This document shows positions 23,961-35,576 of a stretch of DNA of 64,000 nt, piece after piece (the stretch's first letter is position 1; the number at the start of each line of letters is the position of its first letter). A program made the translations under genes and the position numbers. Source of the DNA: Panaeolus papilionaceus (Eukaryota; Basidiomycota; Agaricomycetes; Agaricales); contig JADNRZ010000010.1 of NCBI GenBank assembly GCA_015501605.1, forward strand, positions 620,001-684,000. Direction: 5' to 3'. A model generated the notes under the pieces. It worked only from the letters and a program-made list of their open reading frames with translations. It was not told the DNA's origin and did no database searches.

Positions 23961-26139
23961 TTATCTACCTTCCTGAAGCTCGCGCAGCATATGGTGCATG
24001 GTGTCGTCCATAACGACGCTGAAATCTCCTATATGATTAAACACGGAAGAAAGAACGACCTTGGGCTTCAAGAGTATCTCATCTTGGAGTGAGGATTGAC
24101 CCCCATCAGATCGTTTAGCCCATGACCTCTTCAAACCGACGGCCACGGGGCAAAGAACAGTAACATCCACCATATCTGAGGGAGAATACATGCCTTCTTC
24201 CTGATACGAGTCCTCCATTGTGGCGGGGTCGAAAGGGCTTCCAGGATCACTGTATGCGAGGTCGACTTCGCAACTAATAATCCCCTCTTTTCCGGCGGCT
24301 TTGATCTGCTTCCAGACCTTCTCGATTTGCAATATCGATTCCTGGACCGCTAGGGCATTTCTCCCTCCTGGGGGGAATGTAGCACCACCCATCTTCAAAA
24401 TTCCTCCGATGGCGTATGTGATGAAGTTTGTAAACGTTGGCTTCATGAGCTTTCCCATTTTTTCCGATGTGATCGCTCGCCATCTCGCAGACACGGCTTG
24501 CGGCTCTACACAGAAACGTTGAGAAGGTATGTAGGTCATACAGAAAAACAAATTACATACCCGTTTCTCTGATGTATTTATAAAGAAGGCCGATCTCGCT
24601 CCCAACTACTCCGTCAGCGAAAGTGTTGACCATGTATGTAGCCCACCACACGAGAATCGCCTGAAAAGCCAACTGCAGCGCGAGTGGGTCGCGTCGGTTA
24701 TCTGGCCCCTTCTCTTCGATGAAGTCCATCAACGCAGGTCCGACTCTCTTCTGGATCGTTTTGTATGCCTCCTGGGATACGCATTGAGGCCATTTAACAC
24801 GTTTCATTTGCTCCTTTGGTACATCCTCCACCAGCCCTGCCAAATAAGCGGAAGCCTGAAAGATTTCTGCATTCAGCGCCTCGACCATCTTGAGGACATC
24901 TGCTCCAGAAAACTTGTCTTCCATCGTCAGGAAGGTCTTAGCTCCCTTCAGATCATTGGTGCGTACATCCAACAATGCTTGCAGCTGACTTTCCCTATCT
25001 TCCGCTTCCCTCGTTTTCTCCTTCAGTGTCCTCGACTCTGCCTCCAACCGCTGATTCTTCTCCTGTAACTCTCTACAATAGTGCTCCAGCCCTCGCATCT
25101 GTTCCTCAGTCCTCTTGAGTTGCTCTAAGCGACCGTTCCTCTCGTCTGCTTCCCGAGCTTTAACTCTAAGGACCCTCGTCTCATTCTCCAACTGTTGATA
25201 GCCTGCCTGCAACTCGCCACAGTAACTTTCAAACTCGCGTGTTCGATCCTCGACCATTTTCGCATGATCAGACAGTTGCGTGTGCGCTTGTTTCAACGAC
25301 GTTACTTGAAGATTCAGCGCCTCGATGAGATGCTTGTCCTCGGCCAGTGTTTGATCAGCGAAGCCTAACTTCTCCTGCGATTTGGCAAACTGCTGCTTCA
25401 GCTGCTCGTTGTCGCTCAAGAGCTGGGCCCTCTCCTTCATGAGACCTTCGATCTCCCTCGCCATGTGCCTCTTCTCGGCTTTCCAGTTCGCCTGTTCATC
25501 GTCTGTTGATATTCCGGGATCTCGTCTTCGAGGGCTTTCTCGGACTCTCTTCCCATTATCTTCCAGAGGTCTGGTCTTCGCCTCACTGGAAGGTCGTTCT
25601 GTAGCAACTGCAGCGGTGGAAGGCTTGGAAGCTGGTACTTTCTCCCATTCCATCAAGGGCTCTCCGTTCTTAGGATCACCGGTATTCGTTAAGCCGAAGT
25701 AGTTGCGTTTCGCATCTGACATATTCTGTGATGATACAAGAGATGGAATTACTGGAGAGTTTGTTGTAGGTGGAGCAGAAGCTTGGCTTGACGCGGTTGG
25801 ATAATTGGACGGGGTGGGCATGGTAGGGGCGACTTTGGGGGTAGGAGACCTGTAGTTCTTGGCTTGGGAGTCTTTACCAGTGCGATGGTTATCGCGAAGG
25901 CGCGACTCTTGTTGCTTTCGGATCTGTTGGGGAAAGGGACTAGGGGCGACACTGGAAGAACGAGCGACTCCTTGTGCCCGGCTGGTGGATACACCTTCGG
26001 AGTAACTTCCAACCATATGCATGTCGGGGTCGGATTCAAGAGTGCGGTTGGAATCGCTGTGTCGTCGGGCATTTTGCGATGCAGGCTTGGGTTCAGGTTC
26101 CCAGAGAGAACGCACTTTTGAAAAGCTGAACACTGACAT
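23961..26139 (-). CDS. Coiled-coil protein of unknown function, 707 aa
   Basis: Two exons (24561-26139 and 23961-24505) join in phase 1 to give 707 aa. The first 200 residues are low-complexity, rich in Ser, Pro, Thr and Arg, and probably disordered. Residues of about 230-450 form a long coiled coil (repeats such as REIEGLMKERAQLLSDNEQL and KTREAEDRESQLQALL). The C-terminal 250 residues look globular and helical, with the segment VKWPQCVSQEAYKTIQKRV. No catalytic motif is visible. The gene shares a short head-to-head promoter region with the Hsp70-like gene. The start at 26139 (MSVFSFSKVRSLWEPEP) is chosen over an upstream in-frame ATG at 26271 because the extra 44 residues look like leader sequence. 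Confidence 0.75.
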
Positions 26140-26387
26140 GAGGGACAGTTCGTGGAATGGCTGTGGTGGAAAGGAATAAAAGCTTGTGTATCGATGCGTT
26201 TTCATCGATATGTATATTAGGCTGCATGCCGAAACAGGCTTGCAATCGCGACTCCTCAGTAGCACCCCCATGCTGCATCAACGTGCTGCACACATGCTCA
26301 CTACAAAAACAGTATATTCGATGAAGCCACCTCCCCATTCTCTTTCGTCGACCTTCATTCATTCATACACCCCGCAATCCATTCGCG
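26140..26387. promoter_or_regulatory. Bidirectional promoter between the coiled-coil gene (-) and the Hsp70-like gene (+)
   Basis: The two start codons lie only 248 bp apart in head-to-head orientation, so their core promoters must overlap. No heat-shock element array that I trust was seen. Co-regulation is an inference from the layout. Confidence 0.5.
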
Positions 26388-28902
26388 ATGCACACCAGAT
26401 CACCGTACTCTGGCTCTCAGCGCAAGCTCGTCCTCGCCTTTGATGTTGGAACCACCTTTAGTGGCATCTCTTACAGGTATTGAATCTGTTGTCTGCGATT
26501 TTAACAGAGCTATCTCTCTGATTGTCTTTTCACCGCTGCAGTATTCTAGATCCAGGCGAAATACCTGAAATTCGCGGAGTAACAAGGTTAACTCACGCTC
26601 AGCTTGAAACGTAATTTTGCCGATATTAAATTATTTCTGCGGCGTTTTTAGGTTCCCCGCGCAGGAGAATGTTGGAGGAGACTCTAAAATTCCTACGATT
26701 CTATACTACGATGCCAAAGGCACTGTCAGAGCGGTCGGTGCTGAGGCAAACCGTGAAGGAGTAGAAGAAGACGCCGAAGATCAAGGCTGGATAAGGGCAG
26801 AATGGTCAGTTATCTATTTCAAGCGGTGTTCTGGATTCGGAAGGCAACGTTTCTTACCACTTGAAACACTTAGGTTCAAGCTACACATGCGCCCAAAGTC
26901 CAAGGCTACGGCGCACATTACTGACAAAATCCCTCCTCTCCCCGAAGGCAAAAATGCCATGGATCTCTTCGCCGACTTCCTGCGTTACCTACATAAATGT
27001 GCTCGTTCGTACATTGAAGAGACCCATGCAAACGGGCCTGAACTCTGGAAGTCCTTGGAAGCCAACATCGACTATGTTCTTACGCACCCTAATGGCTGGG
27101 AGGGTGGTCAACAGAATTTGATGAGACGGGCTGCGATGACTGCTGGTCTCATCACCGACGACGAGAAGGGACGTGCCCGTCTGTCTTTCGTGACGGAGGG
27201 CGAAGCAAGTCTTCACTTTTGTGTTCAGAGTGGCTTAACTACCGAAGCTATCAAGGTGTGCCGTTTTTTTTATCGCGAAATCATCGTGTTCCCTAACTGA
27301 CGTCTTGAACAGGGAGGAAAGGGTATCCTCATCGTTGACGCCGGAGGAGGAACCATCGATATCAGCGCTTACAAGCAAGCTGACAGTGCAGGTTATGAAG
27401 AAATTGCCGCTCCTCAATGTACCTCTCTTTGATGTTCTGCGCACTCGCCTTGTTAACATATTTTAGGTCATCTCCAGGGATCAATTACCGTCACTGCTCG
27501 CGCCGAAAAGTTTCTTGAGGGTGTGCTCATTTTTATGGCCGAGGTTGCGAGGTTCTACTAACAATCATTTGCAGGACACCTCAAGAACTCGAAGTTCTCT
27601 GGCGACGTGAAGCACATCTCCAGGTGCTTCGATAAGACCACCAAGCTGAGGTTCAGGAATGTTGAGGAGTCGCAGTATATCAAGTTTGGTACACTCAAAG
27701 ACCGCGACCTCGCCCTCAACATTCGTTCTGGACAGCTAAAGCTGACTGGGTAGGCCGTCTATCCCTCATAAAATGCAGTCAGTCAACTCATCCATTCGCT
27801 CTTAGTACTGAAGTAGCTGCGTTCTTTGAGCCATCCGTCAGCTGTATCATTAAATCGATTGAAGAACAACGGCGGGCGTCGTCTTCTGCAATCGCTGTAC
27901 GTCATCCCTGATTTCTATGATCATGAATTAAATTCGCATGTAGTCAATTTTCCTCGTTGGTGGGTTTGCTGCTAGCGATTGGCTGTTTAAGCAACTCCGA
28001 GATCGGTTTTCCGGCGACAGTATCAACGTCTCAAGGCCAGATAGCCATGTGTACGTCGTATTTAACCTTTGTTTCAGTCATGGGGGGCACAGCTAATTCA
28101 AAGTATTCCATGATCTCAAGGAACAAAGCAGTCGCAGATGGTGCCATCTCATTTTATCTCGACCACTTCGTCTCTGCTAGGATTGCCAAATTTGACTACG
28201 GAACGCCAATGAGTATGATTTACCGTCCCGACGACCCAGAGCACCAGACACGAGGACAAGATGTCTACACTGGACCCTCAGGCAGGACTTGGATCAAAGG
28301 CCTTTTTGACCCAATCTTACCCAAGGTAGGGGCCCTTTCATGTTCTGGATATTTGGTGAGAAGCATGATTAACCGAGGACTATCCAGAACACCAAAGTGA
28401 CTGAAACCCAACAATTCCGATCTCATTACCTCAATGAATCGTACTCAAAGCACGCTTTGGGTACAGTCGTTGTCCCCATCACCTGCTATCGCGGTAAAAT
28501 TGACAAGCCCAAGTGGATTGATACGGATCCTAGTAAGTCCAAGATCCATCTTCATTGGATGCATTGTTAAGAGTAAATCCCAGCCATGTACCACACGCTC
28601 TGCTACGTCGAGGCGGATACTTCTGTAATGTGCGAATCACTTGTACCCAGGTTCAGCCTGACGAAGAAGAAGACGGCGCTGCCGTACTACGAGATCCAAT
28701 TTGACATTGTGTTGTCATTGGGTATGACCGAGTTTAAGGCGCATGTTGCTTGGATGGAGGATGGTGTCGAGAAAACGTATGTGACAGTTTGTCTTCTCTT
28801 TGTAGTGATACTAATTTTTTCTTTCGCCCTTCTACCTGTAGGAGTCCAGCAGAATTCGTTTACGACACCAATGCTCTTGTTCCTCACGCGATGGAAGACT
28901 AG
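26388..28902 (+). CDS. Hsp70-like ATPase (fungal HSPA12-like, actin-fold)
   Basis: Thirteen exons, all in frame, give 601 aa: 26388-26476, 26542-26586, 26652-26804, 26874-27255, 27313-27418, 27467-27520, 27575-27749, 27806-27896, 27944-28050, 28121-28325, 28388-28532, 28584-28776 and 28842-28902. Actin/Hsp70 ATPase signatures are visible: phosphate 1 LVLAFDVGTTFSGISYS, phosphate 2 LIVDAGGGTIDISAY and adenosine motif IFLVGGFAASDWLFKQL. The canonical Hsp70 substrate-binding domain and EEVD tail are absent. The C-terminal part is a short beta-rich domain (FKAHVAWMEDGVEKT). Such proteins are strongly expanded in Agaricomycetes; clients and partners are unknown. The protein ends VPHAMED. Confidence 0.92.
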
Positions 28903-29060
28903 GCGCTTTACTGGTGTATTTTTCGTTGGCCTATTATCTTTCCGAATGTTCGCTGTATTCCTTAGCTCTGATACTCATTTTTATGTCCTTTCATATGCAC
29001 CATGTATGATATCTCCCAATAAATTAAGATGATGCGTGTCTCTAGAGAAGTGGCAGAGCC

Positions 29061-30580
29061 TCATACGCCTGTTTGCTTGGCCAACCATTCTGCGAGGATT
29101 GCGTCAGTGCAATGTTAGTGGTTACAACGTCTGGGACTATCTTACCTCGCGTTAATTCGAATGCGGCGAACGTACTTGCGGCTGCTGGAATGCTGTTTAC
29201 GGATGTTTAATGCATGTGTTTGAACGTGGATGCAGGATAGATAATACCTTCGCAATACTGTAAATGTCATTAGAAAATCAAGACGCTGTGACTAAAACCA
29301 AGTTGAACTTACAGGACGGCGACAAACCACGGAATAATCCAACACTAGAGTAGTTCTACATCAGATACGATCCCGAAGAAAGAGAGAGAAACTTACAACC
29401 CCGATTCTGCAACAATGGCCTTCAGCTCGTGTGCGATATACTGCACTGGTGTGCCAGTAGGTGGGGTTGCGCGGAGTTGGATGCGGGACTTTACGACGTC
29501 TGTTAGAGGATGGTTAGTATGATTAACTGGTAGACCCTTAAAACCAAATGGGCGCATACCAAGTGGATAGCACGATAGCCAGTAGGCAATCTGATAGAGA
29601 GTTAAATATAAACATGGGTTGGGGAACGGAAAGACATACGCCTCCAGTTGAGCCGCTGGCCAGCAGAGCCCACACAGGCAGGTCTTTGCCATAATGTTGG
29701 GAGAATTTGCGTTTTGAGAATTCAAAAGCTGCAGATAATCTTGAAGGATCGTGTACTGAAAGATGACAGCGAACGTACCAGCGTAAAATCTGGATGAAGA
29801 TAGTCAGCTATTAATGACTAGATTCGCTTTCGTTACAGGACCTTACCCAGCATAAGCAGGAATTTCACGAGCAACAGTTACCTGAAAATATCAATGAGTT
29901 TCAGATTTTATTGAGGGGTCAGAACACACCCAATAGCCTCTCATTATGCCTTTCTTGAATCCCCAATCCCTCCACATGTCTCCAACGACGGCCCGTAGCT
30001 TCTTGTCCGTCGCAGCGCCATACTGACCTTGCATCCTAACTTTGAACATCTCAACAGGGCTTGCGAGAATAGCATTTGCTGCACCAGCCATAGCGCCAGC
30101 TAACGCAATTTCCTTTAAGGATAGTTGAGGGTACGGGGAAATTATTCGCTTCGAGATACCGTACGAGGCGAAGAGGAGGGAATTTACGCCAGCAATTCCA
30201 ATGAGAGGGCTTGCCATCCCTTGAAGAAGTCATCAGCAACTTCGTTAGAGATTATCATTTAAACACTACCTTTGTATAGCGCAAAGAAACCCTCGTTTCT
30301 GAGAGTCTGCTTTAGGATGTCCATTGGGCCGGTCTGGGACATAAACCAATGTCAGCAAATGGTCCAACGACCAACATATCAGGATGATCCTACAAACATG
30401 CCCTCTGAAAGACGATATCATATAAGTCATTGCCCAACCATAAAGAATGTTTAACTGACTGGGTGCAATTTGGGCTCTCGTCTTAACAGTATCCAACGGC
30501 TGTCCAACGAGCACCTGCGCGGCTCCTCCGACACTTCCCGCTATAAGTTCATTGATGGTGGCTTGGGTTTTTTCATTCAT
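29061..30580 (-). CDS. Mitochondrial carrier family protein (SLC25; YMC/carnitine-carrier-like)
   Basis: Thirteen exons give 290 aa, the usual size for the family. Three repeats each start with a carrier signature: PLDTVKTRAQ, PVEMFKVRMQ and PLDVVKSRIQ. Other family hallmarks are GSVGGAAQVLVGQ, the LYKGMASPLIG loop and LFRGLSPSLLRSIPAAA near the end. The product should be a six-helix inner-membrane transporter. The closest recognisable group is the YMC1/carnitine-acylcarnitine type; the substrate cannot be fixed by eye. Three microexons (30394-30404, 29779-29789, 29248-29257) are needed to restore conserved residues (KGMF, GFYAAFE, LLRS). The first carrier repeat lacks its KGMF codons if the 11-nt exon is skipped. 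The gene faces the Hsp70-like gene tail to tail. Confidence 0.92.
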
Positions 30581-30863
30581 GATGTATGACTAGCAGGCTG
30601 CTCGTGCTCGTTGTTGTCAGTAATGCTACCCAACTCCGACCAGCTGAGAACATTATGTGGATCGCTCAGGGAACCAGTGATGGTGAATGTTGACGCGATT
30701 TCGCACGACGCCAAGACGTCCAAGCTAGCACATAACTGGGAATATCAGATAAGATAAAGAGCTAACCGGCGGTTCTGATGCGTCGGGGTTCACCTCAGGC
30801 TTCAAGTAACTTCAAGGCGATGGTGTCATGACTATTACTACGCATCACAGTACATGAGACGAA

Positions 30864-32207
30864 TTACAATTCAATGAAGCTTGGTTTCCCCTGATCACCC
30901 ATTTTTCCTGTGTACTCCGCTTTGTGGTCTCGTTCCACTGTTTGCTGAAAGTGTATCTTCAGCCTTGCATCAGGGGTAGATGGAACGTTGTCAATGGCGG
31001 CATTGTTGTTGGGCCTGGTAAATGAGAGCGGAATATGGTCACCATCCCTGCTTGACACAATTGTACTTGTGGACATGGCCGCCTCGCGGAAGATGCCAAA
31101 CATAGTGTTTCGATAGACCCGACATGCCATAATGTTCGTCAATGCAATGTTGGGAACTGTAAACGTGATTCGGTAGGGAGCTGGTAGACCTGGGACGCAT
31201 AGTGTAATGACTGATACGAGGTTGGCTGCAATGCATGCTCTTTATAGGCCTCAATATCGACATAACTTGAACACGATAATTGATGACTTACAAATAACAT
31301 GCTTGACCGTCCCGCAATAGCACCTTCGGTAATTCTGTGATGAAACTGCCAGATGCCACCCCTTTGCTATTCGCTTTCATGGTTGGTTCTGTGTGCGCGC
31401 TTTGTACCAGACGCCAGCAAATTGCAACAAAGACGGAAGCGACATATATTAGCGGGACGATAACAGCCGACGCCCCGTATCCCGCGAGCCTATCGCCTGT
31501 TCGACAGTATGAGCTAGGTCCAATACTAACGCCTGTGGTTGCGACTGGTCCAGTTATGCCTGACGCTATCACTCCAACCCATAACAATGCAAAGTACGCC
31601 TTCACAACAATGTTTCGATCAAAAACGGTTTTGATTCGAACGAAAATTAGCAATGTTGTCAATGACATTGCAATGGGGTAGAAGACGATGTTGATCCTCT
31701 GGAAACGACGACAATCCATGATCACGGTTGCTGGATAATGATTAATGCCACATTTTATAGCGTATGATTTAAAATGAACACTTACTCTCGAACATAGCGC
31801 TGGCGAGAACATAGCCAAGACTTGCGAGGCTACAGATATCGAGTGTGAGTTAGCTACATAGGCTTTCAAATGGGGACAAATCCGGCGGCCTGCCTCAATT
31901 ATTACGCACTTACCGAGAAAGGATGTGCACCCCGGTGGGTAAGCGGATGTTAAACCTAGTCAGAAGCTGATAGTCGGGTCGAAGGTTGTTTAGAATATCC
32001 CATATAAGAACCTAAGCGTTGGAATCAACATACAAGACCGAACAATATAAACCTCGGCTGAAGCACAAAGGTTTCGAAACGTCGACTTACTGCCAGTGCA
32101 CCAGCCAGGACATACGTAGATATTGATACTTGACGGGCCAAGTCTGGTTCCAGATATGCCAGAGGAGTTAATGGATTGGGGACACTGAAGTTAAAAGCTT
32201 CAGCCAT
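30864..32207 (-). CDS. DUF6533-type seven-helix membrane protein, divergent member 1
   Basis: Five exons (32091-32207, 31914-32011, 31786-31829, 31292-31730, 30864-31239) give 357 aa. Exon sizes 98, 44 and 439 nt equal those of the other family members in this window, which supports the model. The N-terminus has the DUF6533 pattern: PNPLTPLAYLEPDLARQV, then VLIWDILNNL and LLTRF. Seven hydrophobic helices follow, and the NIMACRVYRNTMFGIFRE motif sits after helix 7. The last acceptor is the least certain (31240/31241), chosen because it keeps the frame. The central loop differs from the others, for example in lacking the GANIGPTKYC wording. Function is unknown for the family. Confidence 0.78.
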
Positions 32208-33706
32208 GGTGGCTTGTTGGATCCACGAACGTCAGCCGTTGGAGGAACAGAGTGACAAACCCAAGCTAGAGACACTGGTGGTGTCTATATACAATTTACC
32301 TGCTAACCACACCCTCTGACCGGGATCCAGAGAACTAAAATCGATTTTGATCTCATTCTGCTGCGTGTTAGGCGTAGATACACAGCAAAAAATAACTGCA
32401 AGATTCCCTCCACCAAATGCACAAGCGGAATAACGACATCAATCTCTCAGCATTCAGCGAGGCAAAAGGGGGGTGACTTGCATACAGTATCACTGATCAA
32501 TGTGAATACCTACCTGACCGTACTACTATAAGCAACACGTGAGAGACGTCTACAGTTGCAGGTCCGAAGTTGGTAAAGTCGATATGGGGTTTTAATTACT
32601 GCGTCCCTTGTCGAACATGCTTCAGGCATCCCCTTGGATTTGCTGTTGCCGACACCAGTAAGATGTCTGTTGGATCGATGGCGCTCCACAGTTTGATGCT
32701 AGTACTTGTGGTAACCTATGATCGGAACCGTTAATTCAGCGATGATAACGCAAAGTGCGTTATAAATAGGTCATGTTACCAGCCCAGAAGGCATGCGGTG
32801 AAGTAACACGCCTCTCGACATCTTTTTCCGAATCAGACGGCGCTCCAGAGTCCCCGTTTGGTATTCGGTATTCAAATGAAACCTGACTATGAGGAAATGA
32901 TGACAAGGACTCAATTGTACGAAATGCAATGTGTATTAGCGCTCAAAACAAGCATCGCATCTGCATTCTCGAATGGACCGGCGCAAGCTCGAATCACAGT
33001 CTACAGCCAGAATACTGTAAAACATCAGATCAACAGCAAATTGCATTGCCTACATTACTCGCACTCTCTTCGATATGATCTCAAGTTTACCCTCAGTAGT
33101 CTCATGCCGGTGATGTGATGAAGGGAATCAGCTTTATGAGTTGGACGGTTTTCTCACTCTTCCTAACCCTTGTGTGGGCTCGAGTCACGCTGACCTTCGG
33201 TCTCCCAAGGTAGGCTATTTATAGTTAACTGCCTTGGCGAGCTGGGTATGTCAGAACCCAACTTAGAGTGATATAATCAAACCTTTTTCCATGTCCTGGC
33301 AGAACCCTGATGTATTTAGAAGCAGCACTTCGATCTCGATCTCGATTCATGGTGTAACACTCGGTCTCTATGAGCCTTGTTCAGTTGGGTTATAGACCCA
33401 CAACAAGGTGTCGGCGCTATCCCCTTTCCTTTTAGGAAAAAGGGTGTGCCATTCTTGCCGAAACTGGGAACAGTCTCAGGAGAACAGTTCTTATGATGGG
33501 AATTCAATTGGACGCAGTATGGCGCCGTGTGTGGTGGGATGCTATTATATTCGATGTGTTGCCGTCAGATATGGACATATGGACATACATAGCGAACAAC
33601 GCCTTGCAGTAGCATTTCATAAAGGGTCCATATTCAAACGCGACCCGCCAGGAGAATCCCCACTATAGCTTCCTTAAGGAAGTACCTGTGACGCACAGGC
33701 AGCACC
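32208..33706. other. Divergent intergenic region, about 1.5 kb
   Basis: It lies between two DUF6533 genes that point away from each other, so it should hold both promoters. An 86-codon open frame at 32858-33118 has no homologous look and no splice partner, and I do not call it a gene. Confidence 0.5.
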
Positions 33707-34959
33707 ATGTCTCTACAAGCGCCCGACCTGATGCCTCTAAACCCAACCACACCTATGGCATTCGTACCCCCACAGCTCGCCAAGCAGATTACATTTGCAG
33801 TGTATGTCATAGTGGGCACATGTGCCGTACGTCACTCTCCAGCTTTTATTCACATTCTCCTCATGTAACCCATTGTGTTCAAAATTTCTAGGTATTAATT
33901 TGGGATATCCTAGATAATGTGCGACTGGACTGGAAGCTGGCGACCCGTCGACAAATTCGCCTGACAACATTCGTTTATTTTCTTTCCCGGTAATAAGCCG
34001 AATTCTAACACACTCAAACATATTTGTATTTACGACCATCATACTAGGCTTGGAGCTCTAGGATTCGTGCTATCTGGTGCTCTTTTTCAAAGTGAGTTCA
34101 GTATGTTATGAAATAAATCCTGCCCATAATAATGAGGCGCCTGCAGCCGCACCACTTGGTAATTGCCCGCACTTTCAACATGTTGTTGGAGTATTCTATC
34201 CTATCACCATCCCAGCGACATCCTTTTTATTTTTCTGGCGACTAAAAGCTGTCTACAGTCAAAATAGGCCCGTCATATCAATATTTGCGGCTCTATGGCT
34301 ATCAGTTCTGGCAACATGCCTTCTGGTCCCATTTGGACTGGAAGGAGTAAACATTGGACTAACCAGATACTGTGTGACGGCGAGTCTCGATAGATTTATT
34401 GCAGGAGCGGGTATCACATCGCTTGTGAACGACACCCTCGTGTATCTCGCCATTTCGTATAAGCTCATGCTGAACTCCCATTCGGAAAAAGGGTTCAAAA
34501 CGATGATGTTTGGAGATTATTTGCCAGCCTTCTCGAGGACTCTGCTTATGGATGGCCAAGCCTATTACCTGTGGGTTATTAGCGCTTATACACGCATCTC
34601 AATTCTAAACCTGACTCTATCCCTTTTACAGCGCCATGGTCGCAACAAATTTGCCTACTGTGATCATGTTTTATTTACGAGCCGTTCCTCCTACGTATCG
34701 GACTATGTTTAGTGTGCCCAATCTTGCACTTATGAACATCATGGCTTGTCGTGTCTTTCGAAACACCAAGTTCGGCGTATTCAATGCTGATTCGATTTCG
34801 ACGACTATGGTTGGAACGAAGGGAGCAAAGCGCAATACAATCATTCCTCGGGCGCTTACATTTCGTACGGCCGACGACGACGACAATACCGACAACGGGA
34901 AACACCCTCAGCTCAAAGTTCATATTGACACAATTGTCGAACGTGTAGAAGAAGTTTAA
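33707..34959 (+). CDS. DUF6533-type seven-helix membrane protein, divergent member 2
   Basis: Five exons (33707-33826, 33892-33989, 34048-34091, 34147-34570, 34632-34959) give 337 aa with all phases consistent. Family landmarks: VLIWDILDNV in exon 2, LGALGFVLSGALF in exon 3, GVNIGLTRYC and SLVNDTLVYLAIS in exon 4, and NIMACRVFRNTKFGVF in exon 5. Seven helices are predicted, with a charged C-terminal tail (TADDDDNTDNGK) that should lie in the cytosol. It stands next to the 3' end of the polyketide synthase gene; whether it belongs to the cluster is unclear. Confidence 0.85.
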
Positions 34960-35576
34960 TCATAATATGTATGAGATTTTGCATTTGAATCCTCCATGTT
35001 GCGGGTGGGATCTAACCTTCACGGTTTAATTTAGGAAGCTCCACTGGGGTGATATCGATACAACAGCCTGAAGTAGTCCGTGTACTACACATATCTGCAC
35101 CCCAATGCATGATTAAGCTTAAGCTTAGTGCTGTGCAGTCCAAGTGCACTGCTGTTCGGGCTTATCGCACGACGCAGCCCTGGAATAGCACGTCGACATT
35201 TCAATTGTTCACTCTTGACTTACTCCACCAATCAAATATAATCGAGTTTCTGATAGCCGCCGCTGCGCAGGACCTATAATTACCACAATTCTCAGAGCGG
35301 CTAGTTCCATCCGAAAAATATGGTTTCCCAAGTTCCAAAATACTGGCTACTAGTGAGCTGCTTGGAGTTCGGACACCTCGGCCATGAGCGCTGGTCTGTA
35401 AAAAGGTCTCCTGAAAACTATATCCATCTTGATCTCAGAAGGAATTACAGTGATAAGCGATTCAATTGATGACCAGTCAAAGTACTTTTTATTATTCTAA
35501 CTTGTGAGACAATTCGCTCACATAAATAATTGAATAGTTCATCAAAAAGAAGGGAAATAATCTATACTACAAGACA
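34960..35576. other. Convergent intergenic region
   Basis: About 600 bp between the 3' ends of a DUF6533 gene (+) and the polyketide synthase gene (-). I see no gene in it. Confidence 0.5.

Noticed and set aside
32858..33118. 86-codon frame between divergent DUF6533 genes
   Set aside because: No homologous look, no splice partners, and it sits in a promoter region.
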